DNA of 64,000 bases. Source: JAWKWH01 sp041397625. Its GTDB lineage: Bacteria; Pseudomonadota; Alphaproteobacteria; Rhizobiales; Rhizobiaceae. The notes beneath the pieces are model-generated. The model saw only the letters and a program-made list of their open reading frames with translations. It searched no databases and had not been told where the DNA came from. Made by a program: the position numbers and the translations under genes. The DNA lies in contig JAWKWH010000004.1 in the NCBI GenBank assembly GCA_041397625.1, positions 124,001 through 188,000 of the forward strand. Direction: 5' to 3'. Shown here in pieces: positions 56,045 through 64,000 of the stretch (within the stretch, counting starts at the first letter, position 1; each line of letters begins with the position of its first letter).

Positions 56045-57154
56045 ATGGACCAGGACAAGGACAGGATAACGGTGCTCGGCATCGAGACCAGTTGCGATGA
56101 GACCGCCGCCGCCGTGGTGGCGCACGCCGGGGGCGCCGCAACGGCCGACATCCTGTCCAATACGGTTTTCAGCCAGATCGACGAGCATGCAGCCTTCGGC
56201 GGCGTTGTACCGGAGATCGCCGCCCGCGCCCATGTGGAAAAACTCGACGGCATCATCCGCGCCGCGCTCGATGAGGCGCGCGCCGGCTTCGCGGATATCG
56301 ACGCGATCGCCGCCACCGCCGGCCCCGGCCTGATCGGCGGCCTTATCGCCGGCCTCACCGAAGCCAGGGCGATCGCCGCGGCGCTCGGCAAGCCGCTCTA
56401 CGCCATCAACCACCTGGAGGGGCACGCGCTGACGGCAAGGCTGACGGCCGGCATCGCCTTTCCCTACCTGCTGCTCCTGGTCTCCGGCGGCCACACCCAG
56501 ATCGTCGCCGTCAAGGGCGTCGGCCGTTATCGCCGCTACGCCACGACGATCGACGACGCGCTCGGCGAGGCCTTCGACAAGACCGCCAAACTTCTCGGCC
56601 TGCCGCACCCCGGCGGTCCCGCCGTCGAGCGTGCGGCGGCAGGCGGCGATGCGACTCGGTTTTGCTTTCCCCGGCCGCTGAAGGGCGAAAACCGGCCGGA
56701 TTTCTCCTTTTCCGGCCTGAAGACCGCCGTCCGGCAGGCGGCGGTCGCCATCGCCCCGCTCGGCGACCGCGACGTCGCCGATATCTGCGCCTCGTTCCAG
56801 GCGGCGGTGGCCGACACGCTCGCCGACCGCGTGGCGCGCGGCCTGGCGCGTTTTCGCGACGAGCATCCGGCCATCGGCGAACCGGTGCTGGTTGCCGCCG
56901 GCGGCGTTGCCGCCAACAAGGCGCTGCGCGCCGAGCTCGACCGGCTCTGCACCCGGCACGGCTTCAACTTTCTAGCGCCGCCGGCGGCACTCTGCTCCGA
57001 CAATGCGGCGATGATCGCGCTGGCGGCGATCGAGCGCATGCGTGCCGGCCTGGCGCCGGGAGACACGATGGATCTGGCGCCGCGCCCGCGCTGGCCGCTC
57101 GACGAGCTGTCGGGTCCGCTGCTAGGGTCGGGCAAGAGAGGAGCCAAGGTTTGA
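56045..57154 (+). CDS. tsaD: tRNA N6-adenosine threonylcarbamoyltransferase TsaD
   Basis: 369 residues. It transfers threonylcarbamoyl to A37 of ANN-decoding tRNAs. The N-terminus VLGIETSCDETAAAVV and the metal motif NHLEGHALTA (about 121-130) are diagnostic, as is FSFSGLKTAVRQA. The product is the substrate of MtaB encoded elsewhere in this window. Its stop overlaps the TTG start of gpsA (TTGA), giving translational coupling. Confidence 0.96.
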   Translation: MDQDKDRITVLGIETSCDETAAAVVAHAGGAATADILSNTVFSQIDEHAAFGGVVPEIAARAHVEKLDGIIRAALDEARAGFADIDAIAATAGPGLIGGLIAGLTEARAIAAALGKPLYAINHLEGHALTARLTAGIAFPYLLLLVSGGHTQIVAVKGVGRYRRYATTIDDALGEAFDKTAKLLGLPHPGGPAVERAAAGGDATRFCFPRPLKGENRPDFSFSGLKTAVRQAAVAIAPLGDRDVADICASFQAAVADTLADRVARGLARFRDEHPAIGEPVLVAAGGVAANKALRAELDRLCTRHGFNFLAPPAALCSDNAAMIALAAIERMRAGLAPGDTMDLAPRPRWPLDELSGPLLGSGKRGAKV

Positions 57155-58152
57155 CGGTGCGATTGACGGCAGGCGGCAAGATCGCGGTGCTCGGCGGCGG
57201 AGCGTGGGGAACCGCGCTCGCCCACAGCCAGAGCCTTGGCGGCGACGAGACGGTTTTGTGGGCGCGCAATCCGCGCACGGTTGCCGGCATCAACGATTCG
57301 CACGAGAACTTCGCCTATCTGCCTGGTATCAGCCTGTCCGGAACACTGCGCGCCACCGCTGACGCCGGCGAGGCCATGGCCGGCGCCACCTGCATTCTCG
57401 CAGCCATTCCGGCGCAGGAACAGCGCGGCGTGTTCGAGGCGATCGGCGCCGCCGTTCCGCCCGGCGTGCCGCTGGTGCTGTGCGCCAAGGGCATCGAGCG
57501 CGAAACCGGCAAGCTGTCCTCCGACATCGCCCAGGAACTGTTTCCCGAAAACCCTGCCGCGGCCCTTTCCGGCCCGAGTTTTGCCGACGATGTCGCGCGC
57601 GGCCTGCCGACGGCGGTCACCGTGGCAGCCGGCGACGGCGACCTTGCCCGTGAACTGGCCGGGCTTTTGTCCACGCCGCAGTTCCGATGCTATTCGAGCG
57701 ACGACCTGCACGGCGTCGAGACCGGCGGCGCGCTGAAGAACGTGCTGGCGATCGCCGCCGGCATCGTTTCCGGCGCCGGCCTCGGGGCCAGCGCACAGGC
57801 CGCGCTGACGACGCGCGGTTTCGTCGAACTACGCCGTGTCGGCGCCGCGCTCGGCGCCAAACCGGAAACGCTGATGGGCCTGTCCGGCCTCGGCGACCTG
57901 ATCCTGACCTGCGGCTCGGCCAAGTCGCGCAATTTCTCCTACGGGCTGGCGCTCGGCCGCGGCGAGCCGGTCGAGGGCCTGCCGCTTGCCGAGGGCGTCG
58001 CCACAGCCGGCATTGCCGCCAGGCTTGCCGGCGAATACGGCATCGAGGCGCCCATCGTCGCCGCCGTCAGCGCCGTGCTGGATGGCACGCTGACGATCGG
58101 CAATGCCGTCTCCAGCCTGATGAAACGGCCGCTCAAGGCGGAAACCGACTAG
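57151..58152 (+). CDS. gpsA: Glycerol-3-phosphate dehydrogenase [NAD(P)+]
   Basis: 333 residues. It makes sn-glycerol 3-phosphate for phospholipids. The dinucleotide motif is KIAVLGGGAWGTALAHSQ (about 10-27), and the catalytic lysine region is ETGGALKNVLAIAAGI (about 190-205). The start is TTG 57151, overlapping the tsaD stop, with GAGAGGAG seven bases upstream. GTG 57157 is an alternative. The tsaD-gpsA order is conserved in rhizobia. Confidence 0.94.
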   Translation: MTVRLTAGGKIAVLGGGAWGTALAHSQSLGGDETVLWARNPRTVAGINDSHENFAYLPGISLSGTLRATADAGEAMAGATCILAAIPAQEQRGVFEAIGAAVPPGVPLVLCAKGIERETGKLSSDIAQELFPENPAAALSGPSFADDVARGLPTAVTVAAGDGDLARELAGLLSTPQFRCYSSDDLHGVETGGALKNVLAIAAGIVSGAGLGASAQAALTTRGFVELRRVGAALGAKPETLMGLSGLGDLILTCGSAKSRNFSYGLALGRGEPVEGLPLAEGVATAGIAARLAGEYGIEAPIVAAVSAVLDGTLTIGNAVSSLMKRPLKAETD

Positions 58153-58188
58153 AAACTCAGACAACAGCAAGCAACGAGGAAAACCGCG

Positions 58189-58608
58189 ATGGCCCATTGG
58201 CTGTTCAAATCCGAGCCCGACGCCTGGTCATGGGACCAGCAGAAGGCCAAAGGCAAGGTTGGCCAGGAATGGGACGGGGTGCGCAACTACCAGGCCCGCA
58301 ACAACATGCGCGCCATGCAGCTCGGCGAGCGCGGCTTCTTCTATCACTCCAACAAAGGGCTCGAGATCGTCGGCATCGTCGAGATCTCGAGGCTGGCGCA
58401 CCGCGATTCGACCACCGACGACGAGCGCTGGGAATGCGTCGACATCCGTGCGGTCGAAGACATGCCCAACCCGGTGACGCTCGTCGACATCAAGGCCAAC
58501 GGCAAACTCGCCAACATGGCTCTGGTCACCAATTCGCGGCTTTCGGTGCAGCCGGTGACCGACGATGAATGGGCCGAGGTCTGCCGCATGGGCGGGCTGA
58601 CCGGCTGA
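58189..58608 (+). CDS. EVE domain-containing protein
   Basis: 139 residues. The start MAHWLFKSEPDAWSWDQQKA and the segment WDGVRNYQARNNMRAMQLGE are diagnostic of EVE/THYN1 proteins, which share the PUA-like fold of YTH and bind modified bases in DNA or RNA. The ligand here is unknown. ATG 58189 follows GAGGA. It lies 36 bp after gpsA and is immediately followed by a methyltransferase gene, one base after its stop. Confidence 0.93.
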   Translation: MAHWLFKSEPDAWSWDQQKAKGKVGQEWDGVRNYQARNNMRAMQLGERGFFYHSNKGLEIVGIVEISRLAHRDSTTDDERWECVDIRAVEDMPNPVTLVDIKANGKLANMALVTNSRLSVQPVTDDEWAEVCRMGGLTG

Positions 58609-58609
58609 G

Positions 58610-59281
58610 ATGGGAGAGACGGCGCCGGCGCGGCTGTCGGCGGCCCGGGCCGGCGCCTTCATCGCCGCCAACACGTCTTTGCTGGCGCCGCCGCACGTGC
58701 CGGAGATCCGGCTGCATCTGGCAAGCGAGGTCAACGCGCTGTGGCGCAGCACCGAGGAGGAGCTTGCGGCAATCGGCCTGCCGCCGCCCTTCTGGGCTTT
58801 CGCCTGGGCCGGCGGCCAGGGGCTGGCACGCCATGTCCTCGATCATCCCGAATCCGTGCGCGGCCGGTCGGTGCTCGATTTCGCCAGCGGTTCCGGGCTT
58901 GTCGGCATCGCCGCGGCGATGGCCGGGGCGGTGAAGGTCGTCTGTGCCGACACCGATCCGTTCAGCGCCGAGGCGGCGAGGCTGAATGCCGCGGCAAACC
59001 GCGTATCGCTGCGAACGACGACCCGCGACCTCGTCGGTACGCCGGTGACACAGGACGTTGTCTTGGCGGGCGACGTCTTCTACGATCGCGCGCTCGCCGA
59101 GCGGCTGACGCCGTGGTTCTCGGCCCTCGTCGACGCCGGCAAGACGGTGCTCGTCGGCGATCCCGGCCGCGCCTACCTGCCGCGCGTGCGGATGACGGAA
59201 CAGGCGGCCTACGAGGTGGCGACCACGCGCGAATTGGAGGATTCGGAGGTCAAGCGCACCGCGGTGTGGCAATTTTCTTGA
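58610..59281 (+). CDS. Class I SAM methyltransferase, ETFB-lysine methyltransferase-like
   Basis: 223 residues. The SAM motif is SVLDFASGSGLVGIAAAMAG (about 86-105) and the acidic motif is VVCADTDPFSAEAARLNAAA. PPFWAFAWAGGQGLARHVLD upstream of motif I is typical of METTL20/PrmA-like protein lysine methyltransferases that modify the electron-transfer flavoprotein beta subunit. The substrate is inferred from the family. ATG 58610 starts one base after the EVE stop, so the two are co-translated. Confidence 0.83.
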   Translation: MGETAPARLSAARAGAFIAANTSLLAPPHVPEIRLHLASEVNALWRSTEEELAAIGLPPPFWAFAWAGGQGLARHVLDHPESVRGRSVLDFASGSGLVGIAAAMAGAVKVVCADTDPFSAEAARLNAAANRVSLRTTTRDLVGTPVTQDVVLAGDVFYDRALAERLTPWFSALVDAGKTVLVGDPGRAYLPRVRMTEQAAYEVATTRELEDSEVKRTAVWQFS

Positions 59282-59348
59282 CGCACGACCTCTCCGGGGT
59301 GCTCAATCCCCCCTGCAATCCACGCATGAACCATACGAGGGAACGACC

Positions 59349-59756
59349 ATGCAGTTTGCCGGCATCAGCTATGTCGCGGTTCTCGTCGCGGCAATCGCCG
59401 CGTTCGTCTTCGGCTCGATCTACTACGGCACGCTCGGAAAACCGTGGATGAAGGCGGCACGCATCGACCCGGCCGAGGCGAAGATGTCGCCGGCCCTGCT
59501 CGTCACCAGCTTCGTCTGCGAACTTGTCATGGCCTGGGTGCTTGCAGGCGTGATCGGCCATCTCGGCGCCGGCGAGGTGACGCCGTGGAACGGCGTCGTC
59601 TCCGGCGTCTTCGTCTGGCTCGGCTTCATGGCGACGACGGTGGCCGTCAACCAGCGCTATCAGGGGTTCGGCTGGAACCTGACCGTCATCGACGCCGGCC
59701 ACTGGCTCGGCGTCGCTCTTCTCATGGGCGCGATCATCGGCTGGTGGGGCGTCTAG
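59349..59756 (+). CDS. DUF1761 membrane protein
   Basis: 135 residues with four helices. FAGISYVAVLVAAIAAFVFG then SIYYGTLGKPWMKA (about 2-36) is the DUF1761 signature, followed by LVTSFVCELVMAWVLAGVIG. Function unknown. ATG 59349. Ends seven bases before the convergent MttB-family gene. Confidence 0.88.
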   Translation: MQFAGISYVAVLVAAIAAFVFGSIYYGTLGKPWMKAARIDPAEAKMSPALLVTSFVCELVMAWVLAGVIGHLGAGEVTPWNGVVSGVFVWLGFMATTVAVNQRYQGFGWNLTVIDAGHWLGVALLMGAIIGWWGV

Positions 59757-59763
59757 GCTCCGG

Positions 59764-61302
59764 TCAACCGCCCGAGGGCGCGGCGCCGCCGGCCTTCTCG
59801 CGCGCCTCGACATAGGGCGCGATGCGATCGGCCGCGGCTTGCGTATGCGCCGGCGGCCGGAACTCCTCCAGCACCGCTTTCCAGATGCCGGTCGCCCGCT
59901 CGTCGGCGCGCAGCGCGCCCGCCTTCTCCCAGCTTCCGTGGTTTCTGAGATCGGCGACCAGCGGCCGGTAGAAGGCGTCGCGATAGCGCTGCATCGTGTG
60001 TTCGGTGGCGAAGAAATGCCCGCCGGGCTCGACATCGGCCAGCGCCGCCCAGGCCAGTTCGTCGCCGGCGCCGTCAATCGGCGCGGCGAGTTCGGCCAGC
60101 GTCTGCAGCGCCTCGATGTCGTTGATGAACTTCTCGTAACCGAAGGTGAGCCCGCCCTCCAGCCAGCCGGCGGCGTGAATGATCAGCGTCGCATTGGCCA
60201 TCAGCGCCGCCCACAGGCCCATATGGGTCTCGCCCGCCGCCTGCATGTCGGCGGCGTTCGACGCCGCGCCGGAAGCCGAGCGCCACGGCAGGCCGACATG
60301 CCGCGCCAGTTGGCCCGAGCCGATCGACAGCTTGATGTGCTCGGGCGTGCCGAAGGCCGGCGAACCGGACTTCATGTCGACATTGGAGCTGAAACCGCCA
60401 TAGGCCACCGGCGCGCCCGCCCTTGCCAGTTGCGACAGCGTGATGCCGGCTAGCGCCTCGGCATGTTGCAACACCAGCGCACCGGCGAGCGACACCGGCG
60501 CCATCGCGCCCGCCAGGCAGAACGGCGTTATCACGCTCAACTGCCCGCCGCGGGCGAAATCGATGATGCCCTCCGCCATCGGTATGTCGAGCTGGCGCGG
60601 CGAATTGGTGTTGATGACCGTGGTGGCCCAGACGCCGTCGGCGAAATCGTCTTCGCCGAGCACCAGGCCGAGCCGGATCAGTTCGAAGCTCTCCTCCACC
60701 TGCGCCCGCCCGCGCGCATAGACGAACATCGGCTTGTCGCCGAGGCACAACTGCCCGCGCATCATCGCGTAATGGCGCTGATTGATCGGCACGTCCTGCG
60801 GTTCGGCCGACGGTCCGAAGACATGGATCACGTCGAAACCCTGCTGCAGCTTCAATGTTTCCTCGTAATCGGCAAGCGAGCCGGGCCGGCGGCCGCGCTC
60901 ATGGTCGCTGGCATTGGGGCAGCCCGATCCCGCCAGAAACAGCATGGCGCCCGGTTCGAAGAGCTGTTCGCGCTCCGGGTTCGCCGCCCTCATCCGCACC
61001 GAACGCGGCGCGGTTGCAAGCGCCGCCTCGACCATTTCCGGGCCGATGCGCACCATCTGCCCGTCCTCGTCGACGATGGCGCCGCCGGAAGCGAATAGTC
61101 GCCGCGCCTCCGGCAGCAGGATCTTCATGCCGAGTTCGGCCAGCACCTTCAGCGCCATTTCGTGGATGTTCGCCACGGCATCGTCGGAAAGAACGGATTG
61201 CGGCCTGAACGGATGCCTGAGCCGCCGGTAGTTCTGCGATCGCGCGGCGGTCTCGCCGGAAGCCTGCGCCGCGCCCGCCCGTCTTGCGCGCCTGCGCGTC
61301 AT
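59764..61302 (-). CDS. MttB-family (trimethylamine methyltransferase) protein without pyrrolysine
   Basis: 512 residues of the MttB superfamily, a TIM-barrel group that moves methyl groups from methylated amines to a corrinoid protein. NIHEMALKVLAELGMKILLP (about 45-64), VYARGRAQVEESFELIRLGL and GGFSSNVDMKSGSPAFGTPE fit the family. The frame is uninterrupted, so there is no in-frame TAG pyrrolysine. Such homologues (MtgB, MtpB, MtcB) act on quaternary amines such as glycine betaine, proline betaine or carnitine. The substrate here is unknown. The gene overlaps tetR by four bases (ATGA). Confidence 0.85.
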   Translation of the reverse strand: MTRRRARRAGAAQASGETAARSQNYRRLRHPFRPQSVLSDDAVANIHEMALKVLAELGMKILLPEARRLFASGGAIVDEDGQMVRIGPEMVEAALATAPRSVRMRAANPEREQLFEPGAMLFLAGSGCPNASDHERGRRPGSLADYEETLKLQQGFDVIHVFGPSAEPQDVPINQRHYAMMRGQLCLGDKPMFVYARGRAQVEESFELIRLGLVLGEDDFADGVWATTVINTNSPRQLDIPMAEGIIDFARGGQLSVITPFCLAGAMAPVSLAGALVLQHAEALAGITLSQLARAGAPVAYGGFSSNVDMKSGSPAFGTPEHIKLSIGSGQLARHVGLPWRSASGAASNAADMQAAGETHMGLWAALMANATLIIHAAGWLEGGLTFGYEKFINDIEALQTLAELAAPIDGAGDELAWAALADVEPGGHFFATEHTMQRYRDAFYRPLVADLRNHGSWEKAGALRADERATGIWKAVLEEFRPPAHTQAAADRIAPYVEAREKAGGAAPSGG

Positions 61303-61940
61303 GACCTCGCCCTTTCGGCCTGGCGGGCGCGGAATGGCGCTGCCTCGTCCTCGTCGATCTCCCGTCCGGTGAAGATGCGGAAATAGGTGGCAAGCATGTC
61401 GAGACGCGCGGTCATGCTGTCCTCCACATTGAGCGCGTAATAGCCGATCTGGGTATAATAGACGACGCGGGCGCGCACCATCGCCTCGCCGCTCTCATAG
61501 CCCATGCGCCTGAAGAAGCGCGTGATCGCCGCAACCCGTTCGTCATCCTCCTCGCCGACGACCTCGCCGACGGTGGGCGACAGGCGCCCCCAGGCGCGCA
61601 TCGCCTGGTCGAGCAGCGGACTGAAGCGTTCGTCCTCGACCCAGATCGAGAACAGGGTGAGCATGCCGCCGGTCAGCGTCTCCGCCTCGCCGAGCGTCTG
61701 GTCCATCACGTCGGAATTGGCCGCGCGCCAGCGGGCGATCATGGCGTCGAGCAGGCTTTCGCGATTGTCGAAATGCCAGTAGAAACTGCCGCGCGACACG
61801 TCGAGATCGGCGGCAAGCCGGGTGATCTGGACCGCGTCGACACCCTCTGCGACCAGCATGTTCAGCCCGGCTTTCACCCAGTCGTCCCCGGTAAGGCGGT
61901 TTCGCTGCGGTTCCCTGATCGTCGTCTGGTGCTGGTTCAT
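61299..61940 (-). CDS. TetR-family transcriptional repressor
   Basis: 213 residues. The N-terminal helix-turn-helix ITRLAADLDVSRGSFYWHFD (about 39-58) is the TetR signature, followed by a helical ligand-binding domain. Start ATG 61940 lies seven bases from a perfect inverted-repeat operator. It probably represses both its own operon (tetR-mttB) and the divergent FAD oxidoreductase operon until a methylated amine or product binds. Confidence 0.93.
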   Translation of the reverse strand: MNQHQTTIREPQRNRLTGDDWVKAGLNMLVAEGVDAVQITRLAADLDVSRGSFYWHFDNRESLLDAMIARWRAANSDVMDQTLGEAETLTGGMLTLFSIWVEDERFSPLLDQAMRAWGRLSPTVGEVVGEEDDERVAAITRFFRRMGYESGEAMVRARVVYYTQIGYYALNVEDSMTARLDMLATYFRIFTGREIDEDEAAPFRARQAERARS

Positions 61941-61946
61941 GGCCAG

Positions 61947-61986
61947 ACCATACAGGCTTGTATGGAAACATACAAGCCTGTATGGT
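61947..61986. promoter_or_regulatory. TetR operator, perfect 18-bp inverted repeat
   Basis: ACCATACAGGCTTGTATG (61947-61964) is followed by GAAA and then by its exact complement CATACAAGCCTGTATGGT (61969-61986). The repeat lies between the divergent tetR and oxidoreductase genes. Each arm is itself partly palindromic (CATACAGGCTTGTATG), so the site may hold two TetR dimers. Confidence 0.85.
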
Positions 61987-62034
61987 CATATGCGTCATAC
62001 GACGCCTGCCGGCTCTCCCGGGAGAGAAAAAACC

Positions 62035-63351
62035 ATGAAAATCCGCCGCCTGCCGGTCAACGACGCCGAAAATGGCTGGAGCCGCATCCTGCCGCCACGC
62101 CTGCCCAGGCCGGCGCTGGAGACAGACCTGAAGGCCGATTGGCTGGTCGTCGGCGGCGGTTTCGCCGGCCTTGCCGCCGCCCGCAGGCTGGCCGAGAACC
62201 GGCCCGGCGACCGCATCGTGCTGCTCGAGGCGCACGAATGCGGCGAGAACGCCTCCGGCCGCAATTCGGGCTTTGCCATCGACCTGCCGCACACGACGTC
62301 GTCATCGCTCGACGAACTCGACAACGCCCATAAATACATGCGCCTGGCGCGGGCCGGCATCGCCAGCCTGAAACAACAGGTCGACACGCATGGTATCCGC
62401 TGCGATTGGGCCCGCGACGGCAAGTTCCACGCCGCGGTGACGGCCGAGGGCGCCAGGTCGATGCTCGAGCCCTTTGCCACAGCGCTTCAGGCGCTCGGCG
62501 AGCCCTGGCGGTGGGTCGAGGCCGACGAGCTTCGCGACCGGCTCGGCACCGCCCACTTCGACCGCGCGGTCTTCACCCCGGGCTGCGTGCTGCTCAATCC
62601 GGCAGCGCTCGTCCGCGGTCTCGCCGACACGCTGCCGGAACAGGTGACGCTCTGCGAGAACACGCCGGTCGTCGCAATAGACCGCGCAAACGGCGTGACG
62701 GCGACGACGCCCCGCGGTTCGGCGCGCGCGCCGCGCATGATCGTCGCCGCCAACGGGTTCAGCGAGAATTTCGGCTTTCTTGCCAACAAGTTCGTCCATC
62801 TCGCCCTGCATGCGAGCCTGACCCGGCCGTTGAGCGAAGCCGAGCAGCGCGCCTACGGCGTCTCCGCAACCTGGGGGCTGACGCCGGCCAACGGCTTCGG
62901 CGGCATCACCATGCGCTATACCGCCGACCGGCGCATCCTCATCCGCCAGCAGATCGACGTGTCGATGGCGCAGCGCGTGTCGCCTGCGCGCCTGGCCGCG
63001 CTCGCCCGCCGCCACAAGGCGCTGTTCGACAACCGCTTTCCCATGCTCTCCGACGTCACGATGGCGCACACATGGACCGGCTATATCTGCATGTCGCGCA
63101 ACGGCGCGCCGGCCTTCGGCGCGGTTGCGCCCAATGTCTGGGCCGCCGCCTGCCATAACGGCATCGGCGTCGCCAAGGGTACGATCGCCGGCGTGCTCGC
63201 CGCCGACATGGCTTCCAGCCAGGACAACGATCTGATCGGCGACATGGCAAGCCTCGGCTTTGCCTGCGACCTGCCGCCACGGCCGCTGGTCGGGCTCGGC
63301 GCACGGGCGAAGATCGCTCTGGAGATCTGGAAGAACCGCAGGGAAGCCTGA
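62035..63351 (+). CDS. FAD-dependent oxidoreductase (DAO family)
   Basis: 438 residues. The N-terminal Rossmann motif is DWLVVGGGFAGLAAARRLAE (about 35-54). ENASGRNSGFAIDLPH and the C-terminal WAAACHNGIGVAKGTIAG are typical of the D-amino-acid/glycine/sarcosine oxidase family (PF01266). It would oxidise a secondary or tertiary amine, releasing an aldehyde or imine. The pairing with an MttB-family demethylase suggests it acts on the partly demethylated product (inference). ATG 62035 follows GGGAGAG. Confidence 0.88.
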   Translation: MKIRRLPVNDAENGWSRILPPRLPRPALETDLKADWLVVGGGFAGLAAARRLAENRPGDRIVLLEAHECGENASGRNSGFAIDLPHTTSSSLDELDNAHKYMRLARAGIASLKQQVDTHGIRCDWARDGKFHAAVTAEGARSMLEPFATALQALGEPWRWVEADELRDRLGTAHFDRAVFTPGCVLLNPAALVRGLADTLPEQVTLCENTPVVAIDRANGVTATTPRGSARAPRMIVAANGFSENFGFLANKFVHLALHASLTRPLSEAEQRAYGVSATWGLTPANGFGGITMRYTADRRILIRQQIDVSMAQRVSPARLAALARRHKALFDNRFPMLSDVTMAHTWTGYICMSRNGAPAFGAVAPNVWAAACHNGIGVAKGTIAGVLAADMASSQDNDLIGDMASLGFACDLPPRPLVGLGARAKIALEIWKNRREA

Positions 63352-63441
63352 CCGCGTTCCTATCTGCCCGCCGGGGCCTCGACGCGGCGATCGAATCGCC
63401 TGTACGATACCGCCCGCAATCCAGGAGGAACCGGAACCGCC

Positions 63442-64000
63442 ATGGCTGACAAACCACCCTACAGGGCCGACCATGTCGGCAGTCTGTTGCGCCCGCAATC
63501 GGTCGTCGAGGCCCGCCGCAGGCATTTCGAGGACGGCACGCTGTCGGCCGAGGCGCTGCGCAATGTCGAGGACGAGGCCATTCCCGGCCTGATCGGCATG
63601 CAGGAGGAGGTGGGGCTGAAGGCGGTGACCGACGGCGAGGCGCGGCGCTCCTTCTGGCATTACGATTTCATGGGCATGCTCACCGGCTTCGAACTGGAGG
63701 AGCGCGACGAGGGCGTGCAGTTCGCCGGCGTCAAGCTCAGGCCGATCTTCCCGACCATCAAGGGCAAGCTCGACTTTCCCGACGACCATCCGATGCTGGA
63801 GCATTTCCGTTTCGTCGCCGGCCACACCAGGGTGACGCCGAAAATCTCCATTCCCGGCCCGAGCTGCTGCCATTTCCGCACCGCGCCGGAGGATATCGTC
63901 CCGGCCGAGTACAAGGACCCGGACGTGCTGTTCGCCGACATCGCCGCCGCCTACAGGAAAGCGGTCGCCGCCTTCTACGCGGCCGGCTGCCGCTATCTGC
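63442..64000 (+). CDS. Cobalamin-independent methionine synthase-like protein (MetE C-terminal family), partial
   Basis: 186 residues visible before the window ends. YRADHVGSLLRPQSVVEARR at the start and FPTIKGKLDFPDDHP are typical of stand-alone MetE C-terminal domain proteins (YxjG/YxjH-like). Family members transfer methyl groups to homocysteine or related thiols with a zinc site whose later Cys/His ligands are not visible here. ATG 63442 follows AGGAGG. It lies 90 bp after the oxidoreductase, so it is probably in the same operon and may take up one-carbon units. Confidence 0.85.
   Translation, partial: MADKPPYRADHVGSLLRPQSVVEARRRHFEDGTLSAEALRNVEDEAIPGLIGMQEEVGLKAVTDGEARRSFWHYDFMGMLTGFELEERDEGVQFAGVKLRPIFPTIKGKLDFPDDHPMLEHFRFVAGHTRVTPKISIPGPSCCHFRTAPEDIVPAEYKDPDVLFADIAAAYRKAVAAFYAAGCRYL

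Noticed and set aside
59764..61302. Pyrrolysine-containing trimethylamine methyltransferase MttB
   Set aside because: The reading frame contains no internal TAG and no pylTSBCD genes are visible, so it belongs to the non-pyrrolysine branch.

Overview
The window is GC-rich, densely coding DNA from an alphaproteobacterial chromosome, most likely order Hyphomicrobiales (Rhizobiales), family Phyllobacteriaceae or a close relative. This rests on gene order as well as gene content. acnA, ccmABCDG, ispZ, ftsY, mtaB and dapF follow each other as in rhizobia. hemC-hemD-mitofilin-hemY is divergent from tsaD-gpsA. An Omp19-type lipoprotein inhibitor and a rhizobial-type GC-rich palindromic repeat are also present. 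I saw no rRNA, tRNA, CRISPR array, phage or insertion sequence.

Layout. 1-2.9 kb: the end of a branched-chain amino-acid permease gene (livH), a 4-hydroxyproline epimerase, the wreck of a DapA-family gene that probably encoded the deaminase of the same pathway, and a GntR regulator with a palindromic operator. 3-5.5 kb: methylmalonate-semialdehyde dehydrogenase with a divergent LysR regulator. 5.5-10.4 kb: purH, a heparinase II/III-family protein and an RsmB-family methyltransferase on the minus strand. 10.6-14.7 kb: a succinate dehydrogenase assembly factor, an orphan TadG-like von Willebrand protein, two terminators, a tiny 23-residue ORF behind a Shine-Dalgarno matching the whole 16S tail, a membrane transporter and small proteins. 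14.8-20.6 kb: quinone oxidoreductase, PPK2 kinase, a metallo-beta-lactamase-fold protein, LysR, a GFA enzyme, YebC and ribosomal protein L31. 20.7-25.8 kb: an ABC exporter, a lower-GC orphan gene, an orphan terminator, a DUF1223 protein and a ceramidase-like membrane enzyme.

25.8-43.2 kb is the conserved acnA to dapF block. It is interrupted twice: three accessory genes sit between acnA and ccmA, and DUF2332 plus LtrA genes sit between ccmG and ispZ. A palindromic repeat element also lies between ccmA and ccmB. 43.3-50.6 kb carries a second metallo-beta-lactamase-fold protein, a DUF2189 membrane protein, the Omp19-like lipoprotein, the ZapE ATPase, a GNAT acetyltransferase, a DUF3563 peptide and an MFS exporter. 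50.6-59.8 kb carries TerB, hemY, mitofilin, hemD and hemC, then tsaD, gpsA, an EVE protein, a methyltransferase and a DUF1761 protein.

59.8-64 kb is an accessory catabolic locus. A TetR repressor and a non-pyrrolysine MttB-family methyltransferase face an FAD oxidoreductase and a MetE-like protein across a perfect 18-bp inverted-repeat operator. It looks like an inducible demethylation pathway for an unknown methylated amine.

The most interesting unexplained items are the small transcript at 12.48-12.69 kb, the MttB-family locus, the decayed hydroxyproline operon, and the terminator at 24.15 kb that has no gene. Product names are recognised from memory of protein families. No database search was possible.
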